Source: UBA2589 sp965223235
GTDB taxonomy: Bacteria > Gemmatimonadota > Gemmatimonadetes > Longimicrobiales > Gaopeijiaceae
Direction of reading: 5' to 3'
NCBI GenBank assembly: GCA_965223235.1
Contig: CBDCVV010000021.1
Coordinates: forward strand, 124,001 to 188,000
Length of the DNA stretch: 64,000 nt
Below the pieces are notes generated by a model. The model did not search any database. It was not told the DNA's origin and saw only the letters and a program-made list of their open reading frames with translations. Positions 1-7,961 of the stretch are shown piece by piece. Position numbers and translations under genes: made by a program. Within the stretch, counting starts at the first letter, position 1. Every line of letters begins with the position of its first letter.

Positions 1-1
1 T

Positions 2-2059
2 TCGCTCCGCCTGTCCGGGAACACCCTCTCCGTGACGGGCGACCTCGCTGCAGGCGGGAACGGGATCGACGGTCCAGGAAGCACACTCCTCAGCGGGACC
101 GGCACCGTACAGGGATCACTCCACACCGTCGAAGTGACCGGCACCTACGATCTGGCCGGTGCAACGTCACTCACCGGCAGCCTGACGATCTCGGGTTCCG
201 GGCAACTGGCCGTCGGAGCCAACACACTCTCGATCGCCTCGAACTTCAGTTCGAACACCAACGGACTCCTCGTCATGACAGACCCAGCCGGCGTCGTCGA
301 CATCGAGGGCAATGCCGTCTTCGGCGGTGGTGACACGAACGGCACCATGACCGACGGCACGATCTTCGTCGCTGGCAACTTCACCCAACAAGGCGGTACG
401 AACTTCGCCAACTTCGCCGCCTCAGGGTCCCACCTCGTCACACTCGACGGGGCCGGCCCTCAGACCGTCTCCTTCGCCGCCAGTGGACCCGCGGCCAGTC
501 AGTCCCGCTTCGCCAACCTCGAGATCGCAGGTGGTGACGTCACCCTGACCGCTGCGACCATGGCCGGCGGTGATGTCTCGGTCACGAGCACCTCGACCGT
601 GTCAGGAGCCGGGTCCCTACTCGTCGTCGGTGACCTGACGACCGTCGCAGGCTCCAGCATCGAGCCCACGTACCTGGAACTCGAGGGCGCCATGACCATT
701 GGAGGCACCCTGTCCGCTGCGACGACGGAGTTCTCCGGAACAGGACAGTCTGTCCAGGCAGGGCTGGACTACTTCTCCATCGTCGTAACCGGCACGGCTT
801 CGCTCACCGGCGCGACGTCGCTCGTCGGCAGCCTGTCGATCACCGACGCCGGTCAACTGACGGTTGGAGCCAACACGCTCTCGATCGCGTCGAACTTCAG
901 CTCGCTCAGCAACGGCCTCCTCGTCATGACCGACCCGGCCGGCGTCGTCGACATCGAAGGCAACGCCGTCTTCGGGGGCGGCGACACGAACGGCACCATG
1001 ACCGCGGGCACGATCTTCGTCGGTGGCAACTTCACCCAGCAAGGCGGTACCAACTTCGCCAACTTCGCCGCCTCAGGGTCCCACCTCGTCACACTCGACG
1101 GGGCCGGCCCTCAGACCGTCTCCTTCGCCGCCAGTGGACCCGCGGCCAGTCAGTCCCGCTTCGCCAACCTCGAGATCGCAGGTGGTGACGTCACCCTGAC
1201 CGCTGCGACCATGGCCGGCGGTGATGTCTCGGTCACGAGCACCTCGACCGTGTCAGGAGCCGGGTCCCTACTCGTCGTCGGTGACCTGACCACAGCAGCG
1301 GGCTCAAGCGTCGAGCCCACCTTCCTCGAGCTGGCAGGCGCGATGACCATCGGGGGTACTCTTTCCGCCGTGACGACCGAGTTCTCCGGCACCGCTCAAA
1401 GTATTCAGGCCGGACTCGACTACATCTCGATCTGGGTCTCAGGCACAGCTTCGCTTACCGGCGCGACGTCACTCGCAGGTAGCCTGTCGATCATCGACGC
1501 CGGTCAACTGACGGTCGGAGCCAACACGCTCTCCATCGCGTCGAACTTCAGTACGAACACCAACGGGCTCCTCGTCATGACCGTCCCCGCCGGCGTCGTC
1601 GACATCGAGGGCAATGCCGTCTTCGGTGGCGGTGACACGAACGGCACCATGACCGCCGGCACGATCTTCGTCGGTGGCAACTTCACGCAGCAAGGCGGTA
1701 CGAACTTCGCCAACTTCGCCGCTTCAGGGTCCCACCTCGTCACGCTCGACGGAGCCGGCGCTCAGGCTGTGTCCTTCGCGGCCAGTGGACCCGCCGCCAG
1801 CCAATCCCGATTCGCCAACCTCGAAGTCGCCGGCGCCGACGTCACTCTGACGACTGACGTGACGATCTCGAGCGACGTAACCCTCACGGGCACCATGACC
1901 CTCGACGCGACCTTCACGGTCGACATCCTCACCGACCTCTTGATGGAAGCAGGCTCCGCGCTGACAAACAACGGCACCATCACCGTGGCCGGCACATGCA
2001 CCGACAACGGAGCGACCATCACCGGAACCGGCGGGGGGGCGCCGTGCGTCACCCCCTAG
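2..2059 (+). CDS. Repetitive secreted/surface protein, 5-prime truncated by window edge
   Basis: The reading frame is open to the left edge, so the N-terminus and any signal peptide are missing; an internal GTG at 32 is not a credible start. About 685 residues are visible. They form two full tandem repeats of 217 residues (651 bp period, starting near 158 and 809) and a third from 1460 that diverges after about 120 residues into a C-terminal cap. Each repeat is rich in Gly, Ala, Ser, Thr, Val and Asn with short beta-strand spacing, and carries recurring phrases such as GQLTVGANTLSIASNFS and GTIFVGGNFTQQGGTNF. This looks like a beta-helix or filamentous adhesin-like fold. The C-terminus ends GTGGGAPCVTP, with no recognisable sorting domain or membrane anchor. 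Catalytic motifs are absent. A surface or extracellular matrix role is inference only. Confidence 0.75.
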   Translation, partial: SLRLSGNTLSVTGDLAAGGNGIDGPGSTLLSGTGTVQGSLHTVEVTGTYDLAGATSLTGSLTISGSGQLAVGANTLSIASNFSSNTNGLLVMTDPAGVVDIEGNAVFGGGDTNGTMTDGTIFVAGNFTQQGGTNFANFAASGSHLVTLDGAGPQTVSFAASGPAASQSRFANLEIAGGDVTLTAATMAGGDVSVTSTSTVSGAGSLLVVGDLTTVAGSSIEPTYLELEGAMTIGGTLSAATTEFSGTGQSVQAGLDYFSIVVTGTASLTGATSLVGSLSITDAGQLTVGANTLSIASNFSSLSNGLLVMTDPAGVVDIEGNAVFGGGDTNGTMTAGTIFVGGNFTQQGGTNFANFAASGSHLVTLDGAGPQTVSFAASGPAASQSRFANLEIAGGDVTLTAATMAGGDVSVTSTSTVSGAGSLLVVGDLTTAAGSSVEPTFLELAGAMTIGGTLSAVTTEFSGTAQSIQAGLDYISIWVSGTASLTGATSLAGSLSIIDAGQLTVGANTLSIASNFSTNTNGLLVMTVPAGVVDIEGNAVFGGGDTNGTMTAGTIFVGGNFTQQGGTNFANFAASGSHLVTLDGAGAQAVSFAASGPAASQSRFANLEVAGADVTLTTDVTISSDVTLTGTMTLDATFTVDILTDLLMEAGSALTNNGTITVAGTCTDNGATITGTGGGAPCVTP
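401..639 (+). repeat. 239-bp exact direct repeat, copy 1
   Basis: Bases 401-639 are identical to 1052-1290, offset by 651 bp (217 codons), inside the repetitive surface gene. Flanking parts of the same repeat unit, and the third unit, differ at many synonymous sites, so this stretch was copied or converted recently. Confidence 0.95.
1052..1290 (+). repeat. 239-bp exact direct repeat, copy 2
   Basis: Second copy of the segment at 401-639, with no mismatch by eye. Identity breaks at 1291, where the first copy reads CTGACG and this one CTGACC. Confidence 0.95.
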
Positions 2060-2071
2060 CCGACCGAGAGA

Positions 2072-2118
2072 CGGCGGGGTCTCTGGGACCCGGGGTCGGG
2101 ACCCCCGAGCCCCCGCCG
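2072..2118. terminator. GC-rich hairpin between convergent genes
   Basis: CGGCGGGG at 2072-2079 pairs perfectly with CCCCGCCG at 2111-2118, and the enclosed sequence holds further GGGTC/GACCC complementarity. It sits between the stop of the plus-strand surface gene (2059) and the stop of the minus-strand DUF1028 gene (2119), so it may terminate both. There is no T-run, so its efficiency is unknown. Confidence 0.5.
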
Positions 2119-2970
2119 CTATCTCAGTCCGAGACTCGAGAGTCCTCCCGAAGCCTTCCAAGCATCGTAGCGCATGCGGAGGGTCGTGACCGGGTTGGGG
2201 CTCTCCAAGGCGGACGTGTTCTCATCGTCGACATCGATGAAGAGGGAGTACTCTCCATCCGAGTGGCCTTCACCCACCGAGTCCTCGGGCTTCGCGGCCG
2301 CGATGTACGCGACATGCGACGTACGGTGACGGCAACCCGCTTCGGTCTCGGGAACAGGATCCGTCCGGCACGAACAGCGGGCATCGCCACCCGCCAGGTC
2401 GGCGGCCTCCATCCCTGCCATGACCCGATCGACCACAGTGCCATTCTCAGCCAGAATAGCGGCAACAGCGTCCAGCACCACCGCGTCCGACTCCAGAATG
2501 TTTCCTTGAACGGCGAAGTAGATGCCTTCCTCGCGAACTTCACTCTGGATCGCGAGCGCCGCATAGCCGTTCCGGTCACCCGAAAAACCCGCCATCCGGC
2601 CCTGTAGATCTACAATCCCGAACTGGCGGCGTTGAAAGTTCTCGTCGGCCGACAAGAGATCGAGTATCTCGTCGGGATCCATACCCGCTCGCATCCGGTC
2701 GAAGATCAGCATCTGGTTCGCCCTGGTTCCATCGACTCCCGCTTGGGCCGCGGCGACCCCGATACCCGGGACGACCACGGCCTGGATGCTCTTCAATCCC
2801 CCCCTGCTACGAAGACCTTCTGCCGAGACGCACGTCGCTGACGCGATGACGACCAGCCCTGAACGCGTGTCGACGGCGATGATCGACCAGGTAGCCGTGA
2901 CAGGCGCAGGAATAAGGAAGAGAGTGAGTGCGGCTACAGTGATGGTCGCGCGATGGATCGCTCGACTCAT
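2119..2970 (-). CDS. Secreted DUF1028-family protein (putative Ntn-hydrolase fold)
   Basis: The product has 283 residues. The frame is open farther upstream, but ATG at 2970 is preceded by a strong GAGGAG site and begins a clear signal peptide (MSRAIHRATITVAALTLFL, cleaved near VTA). The mature part starts TWSIIAVD, the typical DUF1028 opening (TFSIVA-like), followed by the family regions SATCVSAEGLRSRGG and QRRQFGIVDLQGR. DUF1028 members are predicted Ntn-hydrolase-like proteins of unknown substrate. The C-terminal third carries a Cys cluster (CSCRTDPVPETEAGC) and an acidic stretch around DGEYSLFIDVDDENTS. The gene diverges from the PadR gene across an AT-rich 171-bp gap, so the two may share control. 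Confidence 0.8.
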   Translation of the reverse strand: MSRAIHRATITVAALTLFLIPAPVTATWSIIAVDTRSGLVVIASATCVSAEGLRSRGGLKSIQAVVVPGIGVAAAQAGVDGTRANQMLIFDRMRAGMDPDEILDLLSADENFQRRQFGIVDLQGRMAGFSGDRNGYAALAIQSEVREEGIYFAVQGNILESDAVVLDAVAAILAENGTVVDRVMAGMEAADLAGGDARCSCRTDPVPETEAGCRHRTSHVAYIAAAKPEDSVGEGHSDGEYSLFIDVDDENTSALESPNPVTTLRMRYDAWKASGGLSSLGLR

Positions 2971-3067
2971 GAAACGCTCCTCAGGCTTGGGTTCGGTCCG
3001 CCAAAATGGGGTGTCGCGCGTGAGCGGCAAGGTCGAAGTCGTCCGCAAAGCAGGGCTTGCCAGACCG

Positions 3068-3114
3068 ATACTATCAGATAGTATTATATTTTCTAGTATC
3101 ATATCGTTCGATAT
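3068..3114. promoter_or_regulatory. Paired palindromes in AT-rich divergent promoter (candidate PadR operators)
   Basis: In an AT-rich island inside otherwise GC-rich DNA lie a perfect 17-bp palindrome ATACTATCAGATAGTAT (3068-3084) and a second, ATATCG-tt-CGATAT (3101-3114). They sit between the DUF1028 start (2970) and the padR start (3142). PadR regulators bind palindromic AT-rich sites, often in their own promoter, so autoregulation of the PadR-permease pair is likely. No convincing separate -35 and -10 boxes can be assigned. Confidence 0.6.
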
Positions 3115-3141
3115 CACACCAGGACGCCGTCGAGAGAACGT

Positions 3142-3465
3142 ATGCTTCGGACAAACCACTTCCACGTCCTCCTCGCGCTCGCAGACGAGCACCGGCACGG
3201 CTCGGCCATCGCGGACGATGTGCTGACTCAGACCGAGGGCTCGCTCACACTCTGGCCAGCGACCCTCTGTCGGACGCTCGACGACCTCGTTGCGAATGGA
3301 TTCATCGAGGAGCTCAGGGGCTCTCGGCATCCCGCCGGAGAAAGCCGCCGTCGTCGCTACTACGCCGTCACCCCGCAGGGCCGACAGGCCCTCGCAGAGG
3401 CAGCGCGTCGGATGAGCTCGTTGGCCGGCGTGGCTCAAGATCGTTTGAAGCAGGCGGCGCGATGA
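3142..3465 (+). CDS. PadR-family transcriptional regulator (pair 1)
   Basis: The product has 107 residues with a single winged-helix DNA-binding domain filling nearly the whole chain. The family pattern is visible: LALADEHRHGSAIADDV (helix after HG), TLWPATLCRTLDDLVANGFIEE (recognition helix region) and RRRRYYAVTPQGRQAL (wing). It is a short PadR of the type paired with ADOP permeases, without a long C-terminal dimer helix. PadR proteins usually repress neighbouring membrane-export genes. The stop codon overlaps the start of the permease gene (ATGA at 3462-3465), which indicates translational coupling. Two palindromes lie 28-74 bp upstream and are candidate autoregulatory operators. The ligand is unknown. 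Confidence 0.9.
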   Translation: MLRTNHFHVLLALADEHRHGSAIADDVLTQTEGSLTLWPATLCRTLDDLVANGFIEELRGSRHPAGESRRRRYYAVTPQGRQALAEAARRMSSLAGVAQDRLKQAAR

Positions 3466-6122
3466 ACGAGGCACCCCGCTGGTTCCGTTGGCTGTCGCGC
3501 GCACTACCTCGCGACTTCCGAGAGCAGTATTGGGACGAAGTGCTCCGCCTCGCCACCCACTACACTGAAGGCCGATCGGGCATCGGACGCACACGAGTTT
3601 GGCTGTACGCCGCGGTCGACGTCATCTATGTCGCGACTCTCGCCCGGACACGAGAGCTGTGGGATTCCGTCCGCCCAAGAGCGACGCTCGACGGCCTCAA
3701 GCGGGACCTCCACTATGGCGCTCGCTCTCTAGGACGAGACAAGGCATGGACAGCCTTCGCCGTTGTCATCGTGGGGCTCGGCATCGGAGCGAGCGTGACC
3801 GTTTTCAGTGTGGTGAAGGCTTTGTTTATCGAGCCCCTTCCCTTCGCAGAACCAAGCGAGCTCGTGTGGGTCTCGAACGGTGAGTGGGGGCGCGGGCAGG
3901 CGTTGTCTTCAATCAGCGTCCAAGCCAACTATCTGGTCGACATCCAGGATCAAGCCACTCAACTGGTCGAGGCGGGGGGCTTTCACCTATTCGACCGAGA
4001 TGGAGACCACGTCTTCGACGCCGAGGGGCAGCCACAGCGCGCAACACGCCTCCGGGTGACCGACGGTCTGTTTCGGGTCCTCGGGGTCGATGCGGCCCTC
4101 GGCCGGACCTTCTCCCGCGAGGAGACGCAACAAGATACGCCGGACGTGGTGATGCTGACGCACGGCTTCTGGACGCGCGCCTTCGGCGCGACCCCAGACG
4201 TTGTGGGCTCCTCCGTGACCGTAGACGGATCGACGAAGACTGTCGTCGGCGTCCTCCCCTCGCATTTCTCCTTCGAGGAGATCTTCGCGCCGGGTCGGCG
4301 GGTCGATTACGTGGAGCCCTGGGCCCTCTCCGCAAGTAACTTCAGCCGTGGGAATTCGTTGGGTATCATCGCCCGCGTGGCCGAAGGAGCGACCATCCAG
4401 TCGGCCCAAGCGGAACTCGAGGCGCTCGCAGCGACGCGGCGGAATGAGCCCAGCGGTCGGACAGAGACCCGCGCCTACCATCTGAACGATTTCTACCCAT
4501 CGGTTCGAGCACTTCGTGATCACGTAACCGCGGGGTTCGCCCCGATGGCCACTGCCCTGGTTGGCGGCGTCATCCTCGTAATGCTCATAGTCTGCGCGAA
4601 CCTGTCTAACCTATTGCTCGCGCGGGGTGCGCTCCGCGATCGGGAGCTGGCCGTGCGTGCAGCGCTCGGAGCCTCGCGAGGCAGAATCGTCCGCCAGTTG
4701 CTGACCGAATCGCTCATGCTAGCCGCAGCAGGAGCGTTAGTTGGCACGATGGTGGCAGTCTATGGAACACAGCTCATCGCTGCTCTCGACTTACGGATCC
4801 CACTCCTCGGCCTAGCCGAGGTAGATATCGAAGCACTCGGTGTCGCACTGAGTGTGGCGGTCACCGTTGGAGTACTCTTCGGGACGACACCGGCGCTTCG
4901 AGGTGCGAGCCGCCACCTTCACGAGGTCATGCAGGACGGAGCACGCGGCACGTCCGGCAGCCGGCGTCGCGCCCGGCTCCGCAACACGCTGGTTGTGGCT
5001 GAGATCGCAGTCGCTGCGATCCTCGTCGTTACGTCCACGTTGACCGCAAAGAGCTTCCTCGCCTTGTTGTCGGTCGACCTCGGCTACGCACCGGAGCAAG
5101 TCATCGCCGTCCGGGTCGACCCTCCAGGACGGTTCGAGACAGACCAAGCGCGGGACGCTCACTATGATGCGATCCTCGAGCGCGTACGCGCCGCTCCGGG
5201 CATCACCGCGGCAGGCACATCGGACATTCTACCGATGGGGTTCAACCGGGAATGGGACACTCAGTTGATCGACCAACCCGTCGTAGAGTCAATGTCTCCT
5301 TTCGTGCGCGTGATCAGTGAGGGCTATCTCGAGGCCATGGGCGCCACCATCGTCATGGGCCGCGACGTGGATGCCCGGGATCGCACGGGGGAACCCGGAG
5401 TAGCCCTAGTGAACCAGACATTCGCCGCAATTGCCTGGCCGGGTGAGGACCCCATCGGACGCAGAGTTAGCACAAACGGGGAACGGGAGGTCGTAGGTGT
5501 CGTGCGAGACACGCGTCAACGGTCCGTGGAACAGGAACCCGGTCCCGAGATCTTCATCCCGATCAGACAGTTGAGGGAGCACGGTCGCGCCCATTTGATG
5601 GTGCGAAGCGGCCGACCGACCGAGGAGGTCATCACGGTCGTCCAAGACCGAGTTCGAAGCGTCGACGGAGCCGTGGCATTGGACGGCGTCACGGCAGTGG
5701 GTGAGGTCGTCGATGCCTCGCTCGCTTCGCGGCGCTTCTTGGTAACGCTCATGGGCGGGTTCGCGTTGTTCGCGCTCGTTCTATCATCGCTAGGCACCTA
5801 TTCCGTGGTCTCTTACTCAGTCGCCCAGCGAAGGCGAGAAATCGGAGTCAGGATGGCCCTAGGTGCCTCAACGTCCGAGGTGACCGGACGTGTGGTGCGT
5901 GATACGGGAAGACTGGCGGCCACGGGGCTTGCGATCGGCCTTGTGGCGGCCAGCTATGCGACCCGGTTCGTCGACGCGCTCCTGTATCAGACGAGGCCGC
6001 TCGACCCGACTGCATATCTCGCGACGGCGGCGATCCTGGGGACGGTCGCTACGCTCGCCGGATTCATGCCGGCCCGGCGGGCAGCGCGGACGGATCCCAC
6101 GCTCGTGCTCGACGGGGGGTAG
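3462..6122 (+). CDS. ADOP-family FtsX/MacB-type permease (pair 1)
   Basis: The product has 886 residues, starting at the ATG that overlaps the padR stop. The long upstream frame extension is rejected because it runs through padR. A basic N-terminal region (about 1-90) typical of ADOP proteins is followed by a first membrane helix (about 96-118). Next come a large periplasmic MacB-like domain, an FtsX segment (helix about 362-385, then RELAVRAALGASRGRIVRQL), a second periplasmic domain and a second FtsX module (RREIGVRMALGAS near 790, last helices to about 880). This is the fused two-permease layout of lipoprotein-export or MacB-like ABC systems. No ATPase gene is adjacent, as is common for the family. 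The substrate cannot be predicted. Confidence 0.9.
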   Translation: MNEAPRWFRWLSRALPRDFREQYWDEVLRLATHYTEGRSGIGRTRVWLYAAVDVIYVATLARTRELWDSVRPRATLDGLKRDLHYGARSLGRDKAWTAFAVVIVGLGIGASVTVFSVVKALFIEPLPFAEPSELVWVSNGEWGRGQALSSISVQANYLVDIQDQATQLVEAGGFHLFDRDGDHVFDAEGQPQRATRLRVTDGLFRVLGVDAALGRTFSREETQQDTPDVVMLTHGFWTRAFGATPDVVGSSVTVDGSTKTVVGVLPSHFSFEEIFAPGRRVDYVEPWALSASNFSRGNSLGIIARVAEGATIQSAQAELEALAATRRNEPSGRTETRAYHLNDFYPSVRALRDHVTAGFAPMATALVGGVILVMLIVCANLSNLLLARGALRDRELAVRAALGASRGRIVRQLLTESLMLAAAGALVGTMVAVYGTQLIAALDLRIPLLGLAEVDIEALGVALSVAVTVGVLFGTTPALRGASRHLHEVMQDGARGTSGSRRRARLRNTLVVAEIAVAAILVVTSTLTAKSFLALLSVDLGYAPEQVIAVRVDPPGRFETDQARDAHYDAILERVRAAPGITAAGTSDILPMGFNREWDTQLIDQPVVESMSPFVRVISEGYLEAMGATIVMGRDVDARDRTGEPGVALVNQTFAAIAWPGEDPIGRRVSTNGEREVVGVVRDTRQRSVEQEPGPEIFIPIRQLREHGRAHLMVRSGRPTEEVITVVQDRVRSVDGAVALDGVTAVGEVVDASLASRRFLVTLMGGFALFALVLSSLGTYSVVSYSVAQRRREIGVRMALGASTSEVTGRVVRDTGRLAATGLAIGLVAASYATRFVDALLYQTRPLDPTAYLATAAILGTVATLAGFMPARRAARTDPTLVLDGG

Positions 6123-6249
6123 CCAATCGCGTGCGGAGCCCCCTCGCCGATCAGGGCTCGGATCGCGAGGTTGGGGTACGGACCTTCTCGCATCTGAGGC
6201 CTCGCCCCCTGTGACGACCCGCGCCGGACAGGCCCGAAAGGAGCGCTTG

Positions 6250-7743
6250 GTGAAAGGAAGAGGAACACTCCGTCGCGCCGCGTGGCTTGGCGTCGCGGTA
6301 GTCGCGGTGCCGATGCCCTCGCATGGCCAGGATCGCTCGGTGGAGTCGATCGTCGCCGAGATCGAGGCACCGCAGATGACTCCGGGACCGATGGAGCTAG
6401 GCTCCACGTCGATCGACGAGATGATGGAACAGCTCGGCGTACCTGGTGTCAGCGTGGCGGTCATCCACGACTTCGGGATCCACTGGGCGAGAGCCTATGG
6501 AACGGCCGACGTGGAGAGCGGAGCCCCGGTCGACACCGAGACGCTATTTCAGGCCGCGTCGATCAGTAAGCCGGTCGCGGCTGTGGCCGTCATGCGCGCG
6601 GTACAAGACGGCCTCTTCACACTTGATACGGATATCAACCAGATCCTAACATCGTGGAAGTTGGATGGTGACGGCTTCACCGACGAAGTGCCTGTAACAC
6701 CCCGGACACTGACGAGCCATACATCGGGGCTGGGGGATGGCTTCGGTTTCCCCGGATACAAGCCCGGCACCGAGCTTCCCACCGTGGTCCAAATCTTGGA
6801 CGGCCACGAATTGTCCAACGTCGGGTCTGTGTTCATGGAGCGTCCCCCCTTGGCGGGGGAGGAGTACTCCGGTGGAGGCGTCACACTCATGCAACAGGCG
6901 CTCACCGACGCGTTCCAAAAGCCGTTCGCCGAGCTCATGCGAGACGTCGTGCTCGCTCCCCTCGGGATGGCGCATAGCACCTTCGAGCAGCCGCTAACGC
7001 CCCGGGCGGATGGGAATGCGGCCCGAGCCCACGACGGCGAGGGTCTCGCTCGCGATGCGAAATGGCACGCCTATCCAGAGCAGGCCGCCGCGGGCCTCTG
7101 GACGACACCGTCAGATCTCGCGCGTTTGCTGATCGAAATGCAGCTCTCTGTGAGAGGAGAGTCGAACCGCGTGCTGTCTAGAGAGAACGCGCTCGAGATG
7201 CTCACGCCGATGGGCGTCGGTGATTACGGGGTCGGTTGGGCGATTTCCAAACGAGGTCGAGGGTGGTACTTCGGGCACGGCGGCTCGAATTGGGGCTTCC
7301 GCGCCACCGTGCTCGCCCACCGGGTCCACGGATATGGGCTGGCGATCATGACCAACGGGGATAACGGGGGGGCGGTCGCGGCGGAACTGAGTCGTCGGAT
7401 CCAAGAGGCGTACCAGTGGGATTCGACACTCCGCGAACTGCCACGCGGGTACGATGCTCCAGAGCGGGAGTACGTCGACATCGACCCCGTGCTCTTGGAG
7501 CGCTATACGGGGGTCTACGATGGCGACGGGATCGGCCGCCTCGTCATTACACTCGAGGGCGGCCAACTCTTCGTCCAACCGGACGGAGAAGCAAAGCTCC
7601 CCGTATTCGCCGAGTCCGAGGTCGTCTTCTCGCCAGAGGCGCTACCCGCCCAAGTCGAGTTCATCTTCGGTGCAACCGGCGAAGTAAACGGGCTGGTGGT
7701 CCGTCAGAACGGACTCGAGCTCTCGGCTCGCAGGGTTCGGTAG
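6250..7743 (+). CDS. Secreted serine hydrolase, beta-lactamase/class C PBP family
   Basis: The product has 497 residues. The start is GTG at 6250, preceded by AAAGGAG; the frame extends upstream, but only here does a signal peptide begin (basic VKGRGTLRRAAW, then AVVAVPMPSHG). The Beta-lactamase (PF00144) motifs are present: SxxK as ASISKP near residue 105 (nucleophile Ser and general base Lys), a Y-S-G variant of the YxN motif as EEYSGGGV near 205, and HGG as GHGGSN near 343. The last 100 or so residues form a separate small beta domain (YTGVYDGDGIGRLVITLEGG) seen in many such hydrolases. Likely substrates are peptides, esters or D-amino-acid peptides; beta-lactam resistance should not be assumed. 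It lies 127 bp after the permease on the same strand and may be co-transcribed. Confidence 0.88.
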   Translation: MKGRGTLRRAAWLGVAVVAVPMPSHGQDRSVESIVAEIEAPQMTPGPMELGSTSIDEMMEQLGVPGVSVAVIHDFGIHWARAYGTADVESGAPVDTETLFQAASISKPVAAVAVMRAVQDGLFTLDTDINQILTSWKLDGDGFTDEVPVTPRTLTSHTSGLGDGFGFPGYKPGTELPTVVQILDGHELSNVGSVFMERPPLAGEEYSGGGVTLMQQALTDAFQKPFAELMRDVVLAPLGMAHSTFEQPLTPRADGNAARAHDGEGLARDAKWHAYPEQAAAGLWTTPSDLARLLIEMQLSVRGESNRVLSRENALEMLTPMGVGDYGVGWAISKRGRGWYFGHGGSNWGFRATVLAHRVHGYGLAIMTNGDNGGAVAAELSRRIQEAYQWDSTLRELPRGYDAPEREYVDIDPVLLERYTGVYDGDGIGRLVITLEGGQLFVQPDGEAKLPVFAESEVVFSPEALPAQVEFIFGATGEVNGLVVRQNGLELSARRVR

Positions 7744-7761
7744 GTTCGAGACGGCACGAGG

Positions 7762-7908
7762 TCAGCGCGGCTCCGCCGCGAGGATGGCGGCCTCGTCAAC
7801 GGTCGGCGCTCGACGATAAAAACGCAGCTCGTCTATCGCGCCGGCCAGGCTCGCCGGGGAGGACTCCGTACGCCTCGTGATCCGGCCACGCTTGTTGAAA
7901 AGGGTGCC
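7762..7908 (-). pseudogene. C-terminal remnant of a LamG (concanavalin A-like) domain gene
   Basis: On the minus strand the frame reads LAGAIDELRFYRRAPTVDEA followed by AILAAEPR and a stop, which matches the invariant end of LamG domains (GxIDDVRIYxRALSxxEI). Upstream it shows GTLFNKRG, also LamG-like, but the roughly 60-80 residues expected between these two pieces are missing. There is no credible start codon. The N-terminal half of a LamG domain lies on the opposite strand at 10033-10293, across the GMC/Tat gene pair, so this piece is best read as one side of an inversion scar. Confidence 0.6.
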
Positions 7909-7961
7909 ACGACGGGGATACCTTCGGCGGGTACGCACCGTTTGAGAGAAGGGGGGGCGGG

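Noticed and set aside
3057..3461. N-terminal extension of permease 1 to 1021 residues
   Set aside because: It runs through the PadR gene in another frame; the ATGA overlap start at 3462 matches family length and pair 2.
2971..3594. N-terminal extension of the DUF1028 frame to 491 residues
   Set aside because: It crosses the promoter and PadR gene; a signal peptide with a strong ribosome site begins at 2970.
6123..6249. Additional upstream coding part of the serine hydrolase
   Set aside because: The frame is open back into the permease, but a ribosome site and signal peptide begin at 6250.
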